Source: DATKNA01 sp963755755 | GTDB lineage: Bacteria > Actinomycetota > Actinomycetes > Actinomycetales > Kineosporiaceae | Reading direction: 5' to 3' | Length of the DNA: 64,000 bases | Assembly: GCA_963755755.1 (NCBI GenBank) | Contig: CAVWLJ010000021.1 | Span: 1 to 64,000 of the forward strand | Part shown: positions 1 through 9,740 of the stretch, in pieces | Layout of the letters: the number at the start of each line of letters is the position of its first letter | How positions within the stretch are numbered: the first letter of the stretch is position 1 | Translations under genes and position numbers: made by a program | Notes under the pieces: generated by a model | Databases searched by the model: none | Told to the model about the DNA's origin: nothing | Seen by the model: the letters and a program-made list of their open reading frames with translations, nothing else

Positions 1-72
1 GACAACTGGATCCATCCCCTGGACCTGGTCGAGGTCGGCCTGATGAAGGCGAGCGAACTGGAACCGGCCTGA
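1..72 (+). CDS. C-terminal end of an unidentified protein (partial)
   Basis: An open frame enters from the left edge and stops with TGA at 70-72, leaving 23 residues that end in ...MKASELEPA. This is too short to assign a family. It is called coding because the frame is open to the edge and a strong hairpin begins 18 bases after its stop, as expected for a gene end. Confidence 0.45.
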   Translation, partial: DNWIHPLDLVEVGLMKASELEPA

Positions 73-89
73 TTCCAGGCCGACCGCTG

Positions 90-124
90 CTCTCCGCCTC
101 ATTCCTCAGGAATGAGGCGGAGAG
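90..124. terminator. Perfect hairpin after the first gene, containing a MalT-box-like dyad
   Basis: A 16-base perfect inverted repeat with a TCA loop starts 18 bases after the stop at 72. There is no T-tract, as is common for actinobacterial terminators. Its core at 99-115 reads TCATTCC-TCA-GGAATGA, a 7-3-7 dyad of the same form as the repeated sites upstream of genes in this window, and it lies about 100 bases before the next start at 216. It could be a terminator, an operator or both. Confidence 0.6.
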
Positions 125-215
125 TCGCGCTGCACGGAGTCACCGTGGCATGCGGCGAGCCGAACGCCGGATCACGTCGGCGGGGTCAGTGAGCCGCGAA
201 GCTGAGGGAGCTCGG

Positions 216-1092
216 ATGTGCCGGTGGCTGGCGTGCTCAGGAAGTCCGATCCTGCTCGAGGAGCTGTTGTACAACCGGGAGCACTCGCTCATCGACCAGA
301 GCCTCCACTCCCGCATGGGCGTCGAGACGACGAACGGTGACGGCTTCGGGGTCGGCTGGTACGGCGTCGAGGGGGGCGGCCCCGCCCTTCCGAGCCGCGC
401 GACAGCCGCATTCCGGTCATCTTCAAGGGCACGGGTCCGGCCTGGAACGACGTCAACCTGCGGGAGCTGGCGCGCTCGACGTCGTCCGGCCTCTTCATCG
501 CGCACATCCGCGCAAGTACGGCACCGCAGTGCAGCAGACGAACTGCCACCCCTTCCGCTACGACCGCTGGCTCTGGGTGCACAACGGCGCCATCAAGGAC
601 TTCCACGTGCTGAAGCGTGACCTCGTGATGGCCGTCGACCCGGAGCTGTACCCGTCGATCGAGGGCTCCACGGACTCGGAGGTGCATGTTCTACCTGGCC
701 CTCACGGTTCGGTCTGCGCGACGACCCGGTCGCGGCGGTGGAGCGGATGGTGGGCTTCGTCGAGGCGACCCGGACACGAGCGCCACGGGGTGGACCAGCC
801 CATGCAGATGACCGTCGCCACGACGGACGGCGAGCGGATCTTCGCCTTCCGGTACTTATCCAGCATCGGCAAGAGCCGGACCCTCTTACCTCAGCACCGC
901 GGTCAACGCCCTCCGGGTGATCTACCCCGGAGAACGAGATCTTCCAGAAGATGCTCGGACGAGACCCGGATCGTGGTGTCGGAGCCCCTGGGGGACCTGC
1001 TGGGGGCCTGGAACGCCGTCCCCGAGTTGGGCTGCGGCATCGTGCAGAAGGGCGAGGACGTCCTCGGGCGGTTCGCCCCTCAGCTGCCCTGA
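216..1092 (+). CDS. Class II glutamine amidotransferase-like protein (YafJ type), frameshifted
   Basis: The N terminus begins Met-Cys-Arg-Trp-Leu, so the class-II amidotransferase nucleophile Cys2 is present. It continues with the family landmarks NGDGFGVGWYG, GTAVQQTNCHPF, WVHNGAIKDF, EGSTDSE, QMTVATTDGERIFAFRY and VVSEPLGDLLGAWN, in order but in different frames. At least four frameshifts are needed (near 385-410, 518-525, 685-700 and 860-930). At 518-525 adding one G to a GG run restores the frame, which points to homopolymer errors rather than decay. The start has GAGGGAG upstream. The family hydrolyses glutamine or related amides; the physiological substrate is not known. Confidence 0.8.
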
Positions 1093-1128
1093 CCCTCGGG
1101 GCACGGCCGCGGCATCCCCCGACGTCCC

Positions 1129-2338
1129 TCAGGCGGTGGGGGCCGCCGCGGGAGTGATGGACGACGACTGCGCGCTTGCCGTCGGGACCCGCGAACGTGA
1201 CCTCGACGGCCTGTCCCGGCGGTGAGTTGGGCCATCACCGACGCGAGGTCGGCGACGGAGCCGATCGCGCTGGCCGGCCACCGAGGTGAGGGTGTCGCCG
1301 GCGGTGAGACCGGCCTGCGCGGCGGGTGAACCGTCGACCACGCCGGCCACCTCGGCGCCCGTCGGCCCGTCCTGGACCTCGACCCCCAGGTAGGCCGAAC
1401 CCGCCGGCGCCTGGCTCTGGCCCGCTCTGCCCGGACCCGCTCTGCCCGCTCTGGCCCGAGCCGCTCTGTGCGGGGCTGGACGGGTTGGCCTCGATCTGCT
1501 TCGCCGCGTCCAGCGCGGTGGCGATGGGGATGGCGTAGCCGTCGCCGCCCTCCGACGAGCCCGCCGTGTCCATGCCGACCACCGCGTTCGACGTGTCGAG
1601 CAGCGGTCCGCCTTGAGTCGCCCGGCTCGATGTTGGCATCGGTCTGGATGAGGCCGGTCAGGACCTCGGGGTCGCTGCCGTCCTCGTCCGTCGCGGTGAT
1701 GCTGCTCCCCAGCCCGGTGACCTGACCGGGGGCCGCGCTCGGCGTGCCGCCCGTGCCGCCGGCATTGCCGACGCCGACGACCTCGTCACCGACCGAGACC
1801 GTGCCGGAGGCCGTCTTTGACCGTGTCCAGTCCGGATGCTCCCTCGAGCTGCACGACGGCCACGTCGGTGTTCGAGGCGATGCCGACGACATGGGCGTCG
1901 TAGGTGCGGCCGGTGGCGGGGATGGTGACGGCGATGGCCGTCTCGCCGGAGACGACGTGTCGGTTGGTGAGCACCTCGCCGTTGGCGGTCAGCACCATCC
2001 CGGTGCCGGCTGCGCGCTGCGTCCCGTTGAGGATCACGTCGATGTCGACGACGCCCGTCTGCTGGGAGTCCGTGGCGGTCGCCACCTGACCGTTGGACAC
2101 CGGCCCCGGCCCAGCCGACAGGGGAATCGGCCCGGGACCAGCCGCCGGCGGCGCCTGACCACTCGGGGCGCGAGAGCACGGCGGTGGACGGGGAGTGCGA
2201 GGTGGCGGCGCCGTGGACGGCGAAGGCCGCCCCCACGAGAAGGAAGGCGGCGGCGCCGGTGCGCAGCCGGCAGGTTCGGTCCCGCCGTGCGGTGGCGGCG
2301 GCGACGGCGGCGGGGTTCTCGTGCTCGTGGCTGTCCAT
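1129..2338 (-). CDS. HtrA/DegP-type serine protease with PDZ domain, frameshifted
   Basis: Read on the minus strand from ATG at 2338. A short cytoplasmic N terminus rich in His and Glu is followed by one membrane anchor (about residues 28-46). The trypsin-like domain shows the catalytic His in LTNRHVV (about 1951-1975), the Asp in NTDVAVVQL and the Ser region in SGGPLLD with flanking NAVVGMDTAG. A Ser/Gly/Gln-rich linker leads to a PDZ domain (VAGVVDGSPAAQAGL). At least three frameshifts interrupt it, including one at the active-site serine near 1620-1640 and one in the PDZ domain. Such membrane-tethered proteases handle misfolded envelope proteins. It is divergent from gadB across a gap carrying a MalT-box-like dyad. 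Confidence 0.82.
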
Positions 2339-2442
2339 GGCTCCTACTCGATCCTGGGCCGCCCATCCGGGCGGCATGGACACAGGAGACGTCATGTCTC
2401 TGGGCAGGGGCTGGGAGTTCGCTGGACGCTCCCGCGTCCGGC

Positions 2443-2459
2443 TCCTCCCGGTGGGATGA
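2443..2459. promoter_or_regulatory. MalT-box-like dyad between htrA-like gene and gadB
   Basis: TCCTCCC-GGT-GGGATGA, a 7-3-7 inverted repeat with one mismatch between halves. Read inward, the half-sites are GGGAGGA and GGGATGA, the two variants allowed by the E. coli MalT box GGGGA(T/G)GAGG. It sits 60 bases before the gadB start and 105 bases before the divergent protease start. Confidence 0.5.
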
Positions 2460-2519
2460 GGCCGCCTCGGACCGGGGGTCGCAGACTCGTCCCGTCCCCC
2501 ACTCGAGGAGGGGCTCCGC

Positions 2520-3903
2520 ATGCACAAGGTCAATTCAGACCCCCAGGCCCAGCAGGCGCTGCTCTCGGTGGCGTACGGGGGGCGTATGGCGGAACGGGCG
2601 CTGCCCAAGAACCGCATCCCCGAGGACAGCATCTTCCCTGACGCAGCGCTGCGGTTCATCCACGACGAGCTGCTGCTGGACGGCAGCTCCCGCTGAACCT
2701 CGCCACCTTCGTGACGACGTGGATGGAGCCGCAGGCCCAGACACTCATGATCGAGGCGTTCGACAAGAACATGATCGACAAGGACGAGTACCCGGCAACG
2801 GCGGAGATCGAGCGCCGCTGCGTCAACATCGTCGCCGATCTCTTCCACGCGCAGCCGCACGAGACCGCCGTCGGCGTGTCGACCATCGGCTCCAGCGAGG
2901 CGGTCATGCTCGCCGGGCTCGCGCTGAAGTGGCGGTGGCGCGAGCGCCGCCGGGCCGCGGGCCTGTCCACGGACCGCCCCAACATGGTGCTGGGCAGCAA
3001 CGTGCAGGTGGTCTGGGAGAAGTTCTGCCGCTACTGGGACGTCGAGGCCCGCTACGTGCCGATCACCCGCGACCGCTACACGATCACCCCGGAGACCACG
3101 CTGCCGTTCGTGGACGAGAACACGATCGGCGTGGTGGCGATCCTCGGGACGACGTTCACCGGCGAGTACGAACCGATCAAAGAGATCGCCGACGCGCTAC
3201 CGCACGCAACGAGGAGACCGGCTGGAACGTGCCGATGCACGTGGACGCCGCCAGCGGCGGATTTGTCGCCCCGTTCCTGCAGCCCGACCTCGAGTGGGAC
3301 TTTAGGCTGCCGATCGTCAAGTCCATCAACGTCTCGGGGCACAAGTACGGGCTCACCTATCCCGGCGTCGGGTTCGTCGTCTGGCGCGACCAGGAGGACC
3401 TGCCCGAGGACCTGGTCTTCCACGTGAACTACCTGGGCGGCGACATGCCCACGTTCACGCTGAACTTCTCCCGGCCCGGCAACCAGATCGTGGGCCAGTA
3501 CTACAACTTCATCCGCCTGGGGCGCGCCGGCTACACCCGGATCATGGAGACCCTGCAGGAGATCACGATGTCGCTCTCGGCGGCCGTGGTGAAGATGGGC
3601 CCCTTCGAGCTCCTGAGCGACGGGTCGGACATCCCGGTGTTCGCGTTCGCCATGCGCGACCCCAGCAAGTACACGGTGTTCGACGTCTCGAACCGGATGC
3701 GGCAGTACGGCTGGCAGCTCCCCGCCTACACGATGCCGGCGGACGCCGAGGACCTCGCCGTCCTGCGGCTCGTCGTGCGTGAGGGGTTCAGCGCGGACCT
3801 GGGCGACAAGCTGCTCTCCGACCTGAACGAGGTCGTCGCCCACCTCGAGAAGCACGGACGCCCGCCGGGCGAGGACGCACCGGTCCCGTTCGCGCACACG
3901 TGA
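2520..3903 (+). CDS. gadB: Glutamate decarboxylase (PLP-dependent)
   Basis: Converts glutamate to GABA and CO2, consuming a cytoplasmic proton. ATG at 2520 has GAGGAGG eight bases upstream. Landmarks are in order: ATFVTTWMEPQA, STIGSSEAVMLAGLA, MHVDAASGGFVAPF, and the PLP lysine in SINVSGHKYG (Lys codon at 3343). The C terminus keeps the group-II decarboxylase pattern, and total length (about 460 residues) is normal. Two frameshifts: at 2691-2698, where adding one C to CGCTGAAC restores LNLATF, and near 3200. The ClC gene follows in the same direction after 28 bases, suggesting an acid-resistance operon. No glutamate/GABA antiporter is visible in the window. Confidence 0.93.
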
Positions 3904-3931
3904 CCACCCGCGGCAAGGGAGCTGGTCGGGC

Positions 3932-5375
3932 ATGACTGAGCGGTCCCCGGCGCCCGCCGCGTCGGGCCGTCCCGCGGCCGGTCACGCAGAAGCGCCGAGT
4001 TCTGGGTCCTGCTCGGGTACGCAGTGGTCCTGGGGGTGTTCGGCGCGCTCGCCGCACTGATCTTCGTCGGAGCGATCGCGTTCGGCGGCAGGTGGTACAG
4101 CGATGCGGACCCGGGATGGTTCGGCGGGCACTGGTGGTGGGTGGCGGTCGCGGCGGCGGCGGGCGTCGTGGTCGGCCTCGTGCGCCGCCTGACCCGGCTG
4201 CCCTGGAAGACCCCGGGTCTGTTCGACGACCTGCAGTCCAGCACGTCGACACCCGCGCTGGTGCCCGGGATCGCGGCCGTCTCCCTGGTCTCGCTGATCG
4301 GCGGGGCCGGCCTGGCCCGGAGAAGGCTCTGGGGGCGATGGGGGGCGGGCTGGGCACCTGGACGGCCGAACGAGGGAGGCTCGAAGCGGAGGACGCCCAG
4401 GTCAACACGCTGGCCGGCTTCGCCGGCGCCTATGGCGGTCTCTTCTCGAGCCCCGTGATCGTGGTGATGCTGATCATGGAGATCGCCCGTCCGGGCGGGC
4501 AGCGGTTCGCCAAGGCTCTGGCCGCGCAGATCGTGGCGTCCAGCGTCTCGTTCGGCATCTACTTCGCCATCGCCGGCGCCGTGTTCCTGGACTACTACAG
4601 CGTGCCCCAGTACGCGTTCGAGGACTGGCACCTCCTCGCCGCGATCCCCTCGGCCTGCTCGCGGCCCTGATGGTGACGCTGCTGGCCGGGTTCACGGCGG
4701 CGGCGGCCCGGCTGTTCGAGCGGCTGAGGGTGCCGGACATCGCCAAGCCCACGCTCGGCGGGGTGATCTTCGGGGTCATCGGCGTCGCCCTGCCCCTCAC
4801 CCTGTTCAACGGCGGCGACCAGCTCAAGGTCGTGCTCGGCGACGCGGGGGCGATCGAGCCTCGGCCTGCTCATCGCGACGCTCGTGGGGAGAATGCTGAC
4901 CTTCGCCGTCAGCCAGGGCAGCGGCTTCGTCGGCGGCCCCATCTTTCCCGCATTGTTCGTCGGCGGCACGGCCGGGGTGATCGTTCATCACGTTCTTCCC
5001 GGCGTGCCGCTGGGACTGGCGTTCGCCTGCCTGCTCGCCGCCGTCCCCGGGGCGCTCGCGACCGCCCCGTTCGCCATGGTCCTGATGGCCGCGTTCCTCA
5101 CCCAGCTCGGGGCCCTGGAGACCGCACCCGTGCTCATCGCGGTCATCACCGCGTTCCTCGCCATGGAAGGGGTCAAGTACGTCCTGACCGGCCGGCGGCG
5201 CGCCGAGCCGGCAGCAGCGATACCGGCCGCGCGCGACGTGCGGCACACGGAAGACGAAGGGACCGGAGGAAACCATGGTGTTTCGGGGACGACGGGAAGA
5301 GCGACGCGAGGGCCGGCGCGAGGAGCGCCGGGCGGTGCACTACCGGATGCGCCAGAAGCTGGTCTCCATCGGTGA
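3932..5375 (+). CDS. ClC-family chloride channel/antiporter, frameshifted
   Basis: A multi-spanning membrane protein with ClC landmarks: GPEKALGAMGGGLG (selectivity-filter and glutamate-gate region), FAGAYGGLFSSPV, and the later GSGFVGGPIFPALFVGG segment. At least four frameshifts (near 3990, 4320, 4650 and 4860) split the gene. The last open frame runs to 5375 and would overlap the next gene by about 100 bases, so the true stop is probably just before 5275 and obscured by a further indel. ClC proteins move chloride or exchange chloride for protons. Next to gadB it may act as the counter-ion shunt known for E. coli glutamate-dependent acid resistance. Confidence 0.85.
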
Positions 5376-5820
5376 CGACTACTGGATCGAGGACGGTGAC
5401 GGCCGGCGCGCCTACAAGGTGGACGGCAAGGCGCTGCGGGTCCGCGAGACGCTGAACTTCGACGACGCCTCCGGGAACACCCTCCTGCGCATCCAGGAAC
5501 GCATGCTCCGCATCCGGGACACGATGGAGATCGAGGACCCCGGCGGCCGGACGGTCGCCCGGGTGAAGCAGGCGATGATCACACCGCTGCGGGACCGGAT
5601 GACCGTCGAGATCGAGGGTGGCCCTGACCTCAAGGTGCAGGGCAACCTCCTGGATCACGAGTACAAGATCGAGGCGGACGGCGCTCCCGTGGCCGAGGTG
5701 TCCAAGCGGTGGTTCCGGGTGGCGGACACCTACGGTGTCGAGATCCAGCCCGGTCAGAACGAGGTCCTCGTGCTCGCCGTGACCACCGTGATCGACCAGA
5801 TGACCTCGCCCGACCGCTGA
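5275..5820 (+). CDS. LURP-one-related (YxjI-like) protein
   Basis: Intact 181-residue protein. After a very basic N terminus (about 20 residues rich in Arg and Glu) the sequence forms the repeated beta-strand pattern of the LURP-one/Tubby-like fold: YRMRQKLVSIGDDYWIEDGDG, then LRIQERMLRIRDTMEIED, and VAEVSKRWFRVADTYGVEI near the end. GGAGGA lies four bases before ATG. Function is unknown in bacteria; members are suspected membrane or phospholipid-associated proteins. It is codirectional with and adjoins the ClC gene, so the two are probably cotranscribed. Confidence 0.85.
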   Translation: MVFRGRREERREGRREERRAVHYRMRQKLVSIGDDYWIEDGDGRRAYKVDGKALRVRETLNFDDASGNTLLRIQERMLRIRDTMEIEDPGGRTVARVKQAMITPLRDRMTVEIEGGPDLKVQGNLLDHEYKIEADGAPVAEVSKRWFRVADTYGVEIQPGQNEVLVLAVTTVIDQMTSPDR

Positions 5821-5822
5821 CA

Positions 5823-5839
5823 CCACCCGCCCGGGATGA
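5823..5839. promoter_or_regulatory. MalT-box-like dyad upstream of HerA-like gene
   Basis: CCACCCG-CCC-GGGATGA. The right half is exact and the left half is imperfect. It lies 35 bases before the preferred GTG start at 5875 and just after the stop of the LURP-one gene. The ATG inside the site (5836) is in frame with the next gene but has no Shine-Dalgarno sequence. Confidence 0.4.
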
Positions 5840-5874
5840 GCCGCTCGGGCCGGTCGCCGACCGATCCTCGGAGG

Positions 5875-7347
5875 GTGACCACTTCATCGACGCAGGCCTG
5901 GTCCTTCGGGGACGGCCGGTTCAGTTTCACCGCCCCGCTGGGCCAGGCCCCGACCGTCGGCACGCCGGTCGTCGTCACCAGGCCGGACGGCCACGAGCTG
6001 CTGGGGCAGGTCGGCCGGACCGTCCTCGCGGACGGGCCGGGCGTCGTCACCGCCGACGTCCGCGACGTCCAGATCCTCGGCGACGGCGACCTCGTCGCGA
6101 GCCTCGCCGACAGCGGACCGCTCACGGATCCGTTCGCCGGCGGACAGGTCGCCACGGCGCCGGCGCCCGTGCTGCGACGGTGGCTCGACTCCCGCCTCGG
6201 GACCACCGCGCGGCTCGACCTGGGAACCGCCCGCCCGGCGTCCCTCGGCGCCGTGCAGCTCGCCGCCGCCGGCTTCACCCGGCACACGTTCCTCTGCGGC
6301 CAGTCGGGCTCCGGCAAGACGTACACGCTGGGGCTGCTCATCGAGCAGCTCCTGCTCCGGACCGACCTCAAGGTCATCGTCATCGACCCGAACTCGGACT
6401 ACGTCCACGTCACCGAGATCGACCGCGACGGGCTCAGCGACGAGGAACGGCGCCGGGCCGAGGAACTGCCGGACAGGGTCCGGATCTTCCGCCACCACGG
6501 GGTGAATCGGCTGCGCATCCGGTACGGGCGGCTGCCCCTGGAGCAGCAGGCCCTCGCGCTCGAGCTGGATCCGATCGAGGACGCCGAGCTGTACGACAGC
6601 CTGCGCCGCGTGACCCAGGGGATGCCTGACACCGAGTACTCGCTGCGCGATCTGCGCGCCCGCCTGGACCCGCTCGAGGAGCCCGCGCGCAAGCTCGCCC
6701 TGCGCATCGACAACCTCGCCGCCGCGGACTGGTCGGTCTGGGCGGAGGCCGACGACACCCCGGTCATCGACCAGCTCCCGCCGGACTGGCGCGGGGCCAT
6801 CCTCGACCTCGGGGAGCTGCCGAACCCGCGGGAGCGGTCGGCGGTCGTCGCCTCGGTGCTGTCCGCACTCTGGGAGTGGCGGCACCGGCGCGAACCGATC
6901 CTCGTGGTCATCGACGAGGCGCACAACGTCTGCCCCGCCGCTCCCGCCGACCGCGCCCAGGCGCTCGCGATCGAGCACGCCGTCCGGATCGCCGCCGAAG
7001 GGCGCAAGTACGGGCTGTACCTCTTCCTCTCCACGCAGCGCCCGGACCGGCTGCACCCGGAGGTCCTCGCCCAGTGCGAGAACCTCGTACTGATGAAGGT
7101 CAACTCCGCCGTCGCGATCGATCTGCTCGCGCAGACGTTCTCCCACGTGCCGCGCCGCATGATCGAGCTGGCCCCGACCTTCACGATCGGCCAGGGCCTC
7201 GTCGCGGGGCGTCTCTCGCCGCTGCCCATGCTCTTCTCCAGCGGGCGGCGTCGGTCGCCGCAGGGAGGCGCCGACGTCCCCGCGACCTGGGCGGCGACCG
7301 CCCCCGTCGTCGCCCAGGGCGGCCCCCCGGTCGAGGCCGCACCCTAG
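5875..7347 (+). CDS. HerA/DUF87-type ATPase
   Basis: Intact, about 490 residues. Residues 1-110 form a beta-rich N-terminal domain like the HerA barrel (FGDGRFSFTAPLGQAPTVGTP). Walker A is GQSGSGKTYT at about residues 142-151; Walker B is ILVVIDEAHN at about 342-351, followed by an arginine-finger-type segment (EGRKYGLYLFLSTQRPDRL). HerA-family hexameric ATPases pump or translocate DNA or protein; the usual partner NurA nuclease is not visible here. GTG at 5875 is preferred because GGAGG abuts it, though the spacing is unusually short; ATG at 5836 would add 13 residues but lies inside a palindrome. Confidence 0.82.
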   Translation: MTTSSTQAWSFGDGRFSFTAPLGQAPTVGTPVVVTRPDGHELLGQVGRTVLADGPGVVTADVRDVQILGDGDLVASLADSGPLTDPFAGGQVATAPAPVLRRWLDSRLGTTARLDLGTARPASLGAVQLAAAGFTRHTFLCGQSGSGKTYTLGLLIEQLLLRTDLKVIVIDPNSDYVHVTEIDRDGLSDEERRRAEELPDRVRIFRHHGVNRLRIRYGRLPLEQQALALELDPIEDAELYDSLRRVTQGMPDTEYSLRDLRARLDPLEEPARKLALRIDNLAAADWSVWAEADDTPVIDQLPPDWRGAILDLGELPNPRERSAVVASVLSALWEWRHRREPILVVIDEAHNVCPAAPADRAQALAIEHAVRIAAEGRKYGLYLFLSTQRPDRLHPEVLAQCENLVLMKVNSAVAIDLLAQTFSHVPRRMIELAPTFTIGQGLVAGRLSPLPMLFSSGRRRSPQGGADVPATWAATAPVVAQGGPPVEAAP

Positions 7348-7381
7348 GCGCCCTCGGACGATCGCTTTGAGGGGTGGCCTG

Positions 7382-8614
7382 TCAGGCGGGAGCCGGTGAC
7401 GGCACGGGCCGCGGGGCCGCCAGGACGTGGCGAGACCGCCCAGCACGATCGCCACGACCGCGGTCGCACCGAAGAGCGCCGGCAGGCCGACGCCGGCGTC
7501 CTGCAGCGGACCGGAACCGAAGGCGGCGATCCCGTACCCGATCTGATAGAAGGCGATCACGCCGCCGGCCACGGCCCCCGACATCGCGACCAGCTGCCCC
7601 TGGGCGAAGCTGACGGTCAGCGGCAGCAGCGCCGAGCAGCCGAGGCCGGCCAGACCGAAGGCGAGCAGCGCCCACCCCACTGCCCCGTGCGGCAGGAACG
7701 CCACGACGAGCAGCGCGAGGGCGAGCACGAACGGCAGCACGCGGTAGGTCACCGTCGGTGGCATCCGGCGCTCCACCGCGGCGAAGAGCACCCGGCCGAC
7801 GGTCACCATCCCCCAGAACGCGGTAAGGGCCAGCGAGGCGACGTCGTGGAGGCGCCGACCTGGCGGGTCATCTCCAGCTGGGCCCAGTTGCCGTTCATGG
7901 TCTCGCAGAGGCCGTAGAGGAGCGCGAACGCGGCGAACACCCAGAAGCGGGCCGGGATCGGTGCCTTGGCCCCGGTGTCGGCCGCGGCACGCGCGCGGAC
8001 CCCGGCGCGCAGCGGCAGGGGGAGGCTCACGACGAGGAGCACGGCGATGAGGACGACGGACAGCACCGGCAGCCCCCACCAGAAGCCCAGGCCCACGAAG
8101 ATCGCGACGAAGACGGGCGCCAACGTCGTCCCGAGCCCGAGCAGCGCGTTGAGGACGAGCACCGAGCGATCCACCTGGCCGGGTGGAACACCGCGGTCAG
8201 CGTGTTCAGTGCGGGCACGACCAGGCCGAACCCCACACCCAGGCAGGCGGTCGCGAGGAGCAGGAACGTTAGGCGAGGGCGTGGTCGTCGACGACGAACG
8301 CGCTGATCACGAGCAGGACCATCGACGCCAGGTCGGCCGCGAGCCCGGCGAGGTACACCGCCCTGGTGCCCACGCGGCGTGCGAGGCGGCCGCCGAGCAG
8401 CGAGGCGAGGACGGCGGTCGACCACCTGGGGCACGAACATGAGCCCGTAGCGGGTGCTGGAGAGGTCGTACTCGTCCGGGCTGGTGAAGACGGTGCTCGC
8501 GGCCGGGAAGGTCACGAGCGCGATCCCCTGCACCAGTCCCGCGGCGTAGACGACCCTGGATTCCTTGGCGGTGGCCACATGCGTCACGGTGATCCGCCCG
8601 GCGGGGCCGGACAT
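7382..8614 (-). CDS. MFS transporter, frameshifted
   Basis: About 400 residues with roughly twelve hydrophobic segments, for example LTFLLLATACLGVGFGLVVP, VLVLNALLGLGTTLAPVFVA, VLPFVLALALLVVAFLPHG and ALFGATAVVAIVLGGLATSW. The halves are split by frameshifts near 8420, 8270-8190, 7850 and at the C terminus near 7420. Start is ATG at 8614 or a nearby downstream GTG, since a dyad site abuts the ATG. The substrate cannot be deduced. It lies 34 bases downstream of the DUF389 gene and is probably its operon partner. Confidence 0.78.
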
Positions 8615-8630
8615 CGTCCGAGGCGGATGA
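8614..8630. promoter_or_regulatory. Weak MalT-box-like dyad at the MFS gene start
   Basis: TCGTCCG-AGG-CGGATGA, an imperfect 7-3-7 dyad overlapping the proposed MFS start codon. A second half-like sequence, TCATCCG, follows at 8639-8645. If the MFS gene actually starts at a downstream GTG, the distance would match other sites. Confidence 0.3.
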
Positions 8631-8648
8631 CGCGCGATCATCCGTCCC

Positions 8649-9571
8649 TCACGCGGTGCGGCGGGCCCAGATCCGGCGCTGGACGGCGAGCCCGCCGGCG
8701 CCGACGACCAGCAGCAGCACCACGTTGAGCAGGAGCTGCAGCGCCGACCCGGCCGCCTCGTGCCAGCTCCGGTAGGCCAGCGAGACACCGATGTCGGCGG
8801 CCGCGGGGATGGTGGTGACCGAGATGAACACGCCGATCAGCGCGTTGGCGCGGGCCTCGGTGAGGGACACCACGCCGACGATCCCGGCCAGCGTCGCGAC
8901 GACGACGGAGAAGACGTTCGGCGTGCCGATCAGCGCGCTCGACGGGTCGCAGCCCGAGCCGGTAGGCGGCAGGCGTCAGGTCCGCCGCGCGGACGGCGAG
9001 CGCGAAGACGCCGGTCACGAGCACCGCACCGAGGAACCCCCAGAACAGCGCCAGCAGACCGGCCCGCATGGACCTGGTGTCCCGGCGGCCGAACGCGAGC
9101 GCCACGGCGATGATCGCGCTGTACTCCGGGCCCACGACCATCGCTCCGACGACGAGGATCTGCGAATTGGTCAGGATGCCCACGGCGCCGATGAGGCCGG
9201 CGAGGGTCAGGAGGATGTAGAAGCTGGGGGCGTACTCCTCACCGGCCCGGATGCTCGCCTCCACCAGCTCCCAGACCGGCGCCCGCTCCCGTTGGAGCGG
9301 ACCGGCACCGTGCGACTCGCGCCGGGCCGTCAGGACCGCGTCGACCTGGACGACGCTGATCGGCGCCGCTGCGTCCAGGCCCATGCCGGCGCAGCCGCTC
9401 GAACACGTCGTTCGCCGAGCCCTGCCGGAGGTCGAAGTGCACCGCGTCACCGGGCGGCCGTCGAGCCGCGCCGGGGTGGATGACGACGTCGGCCACCCCC
9501 GGCTCGTCCCCCAGCCACTCGGCGAGGTCGCCGGTCAGCGCCGGCGGGCTCACCACCCGAACGTGCAGCAT
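8649..9571 (-). CDS. DUF389 membrane protein, frameshifted
   Basis: Starts MLHVRVVSPPALTGDL at 9571. The N-terminal soluble part (about 120 residues) is followed by the DUF389 membrane core: LLTLAGLIGAVGILTNSQI, LVVGAMVVGPEYSAIIAVAL, then GVFISVTTIPAAADIGVSLA and a final helix. About 307 residues. Frameshifts near 9395 and 8945 break it. DUF389 proteins are multi-helix membrane proteins of unknown function. It is divergent from the first MalT-type regulator. Confidence 0.85.
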
Positions 9572-9740
9572 CCGGTGGCTCCCCTCCCCGTGTCCCGGTC
9601 GTGTCCGGCGGTCACGGCGCCCGCGGCGAGCGGATGAGCCGCCGGGCGATACCGTCCTCACTCCAGGGGGAGGAGGCGTTGCCGCAGGCCCAAGGCTCTG
9701 CGTTGCCGCCCGTCGAGCCGCGAGGTTAGATTCGCCGGTA

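Noticed and set aside
1641..1653. GGATGAGG inside the HtrA-type gene
   Set aside because: Matches a MalT half-box but has no inverted partner and lies in coding sequence, as does a similar hit near 31350.
1744..2700. Plus-strand frame opposite the HtrA-type protease
   Set aside because: Arg/Gly/Pro-rich shadow sequence. The minus strand holds the protease motifs, and only the part after 3200 belongs to gadB.
5884..8079. Very long minus-strand frame covering the HerA-like gene
   Set aside because: Only its upstream part encodes MFS helices. The remainder is antisense to the well-conserved HerA-like ATPase and has no recognisable protein pattern; it is open because of high GC.
9628..9642. GCGGATGAGCC upstream of the MalT-type regulator 1
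   Set aside because: A half-site without a matching left arm at the 7-3-7 spacing. It was kept out of the site list, although it could be a weak autoregulatory box.
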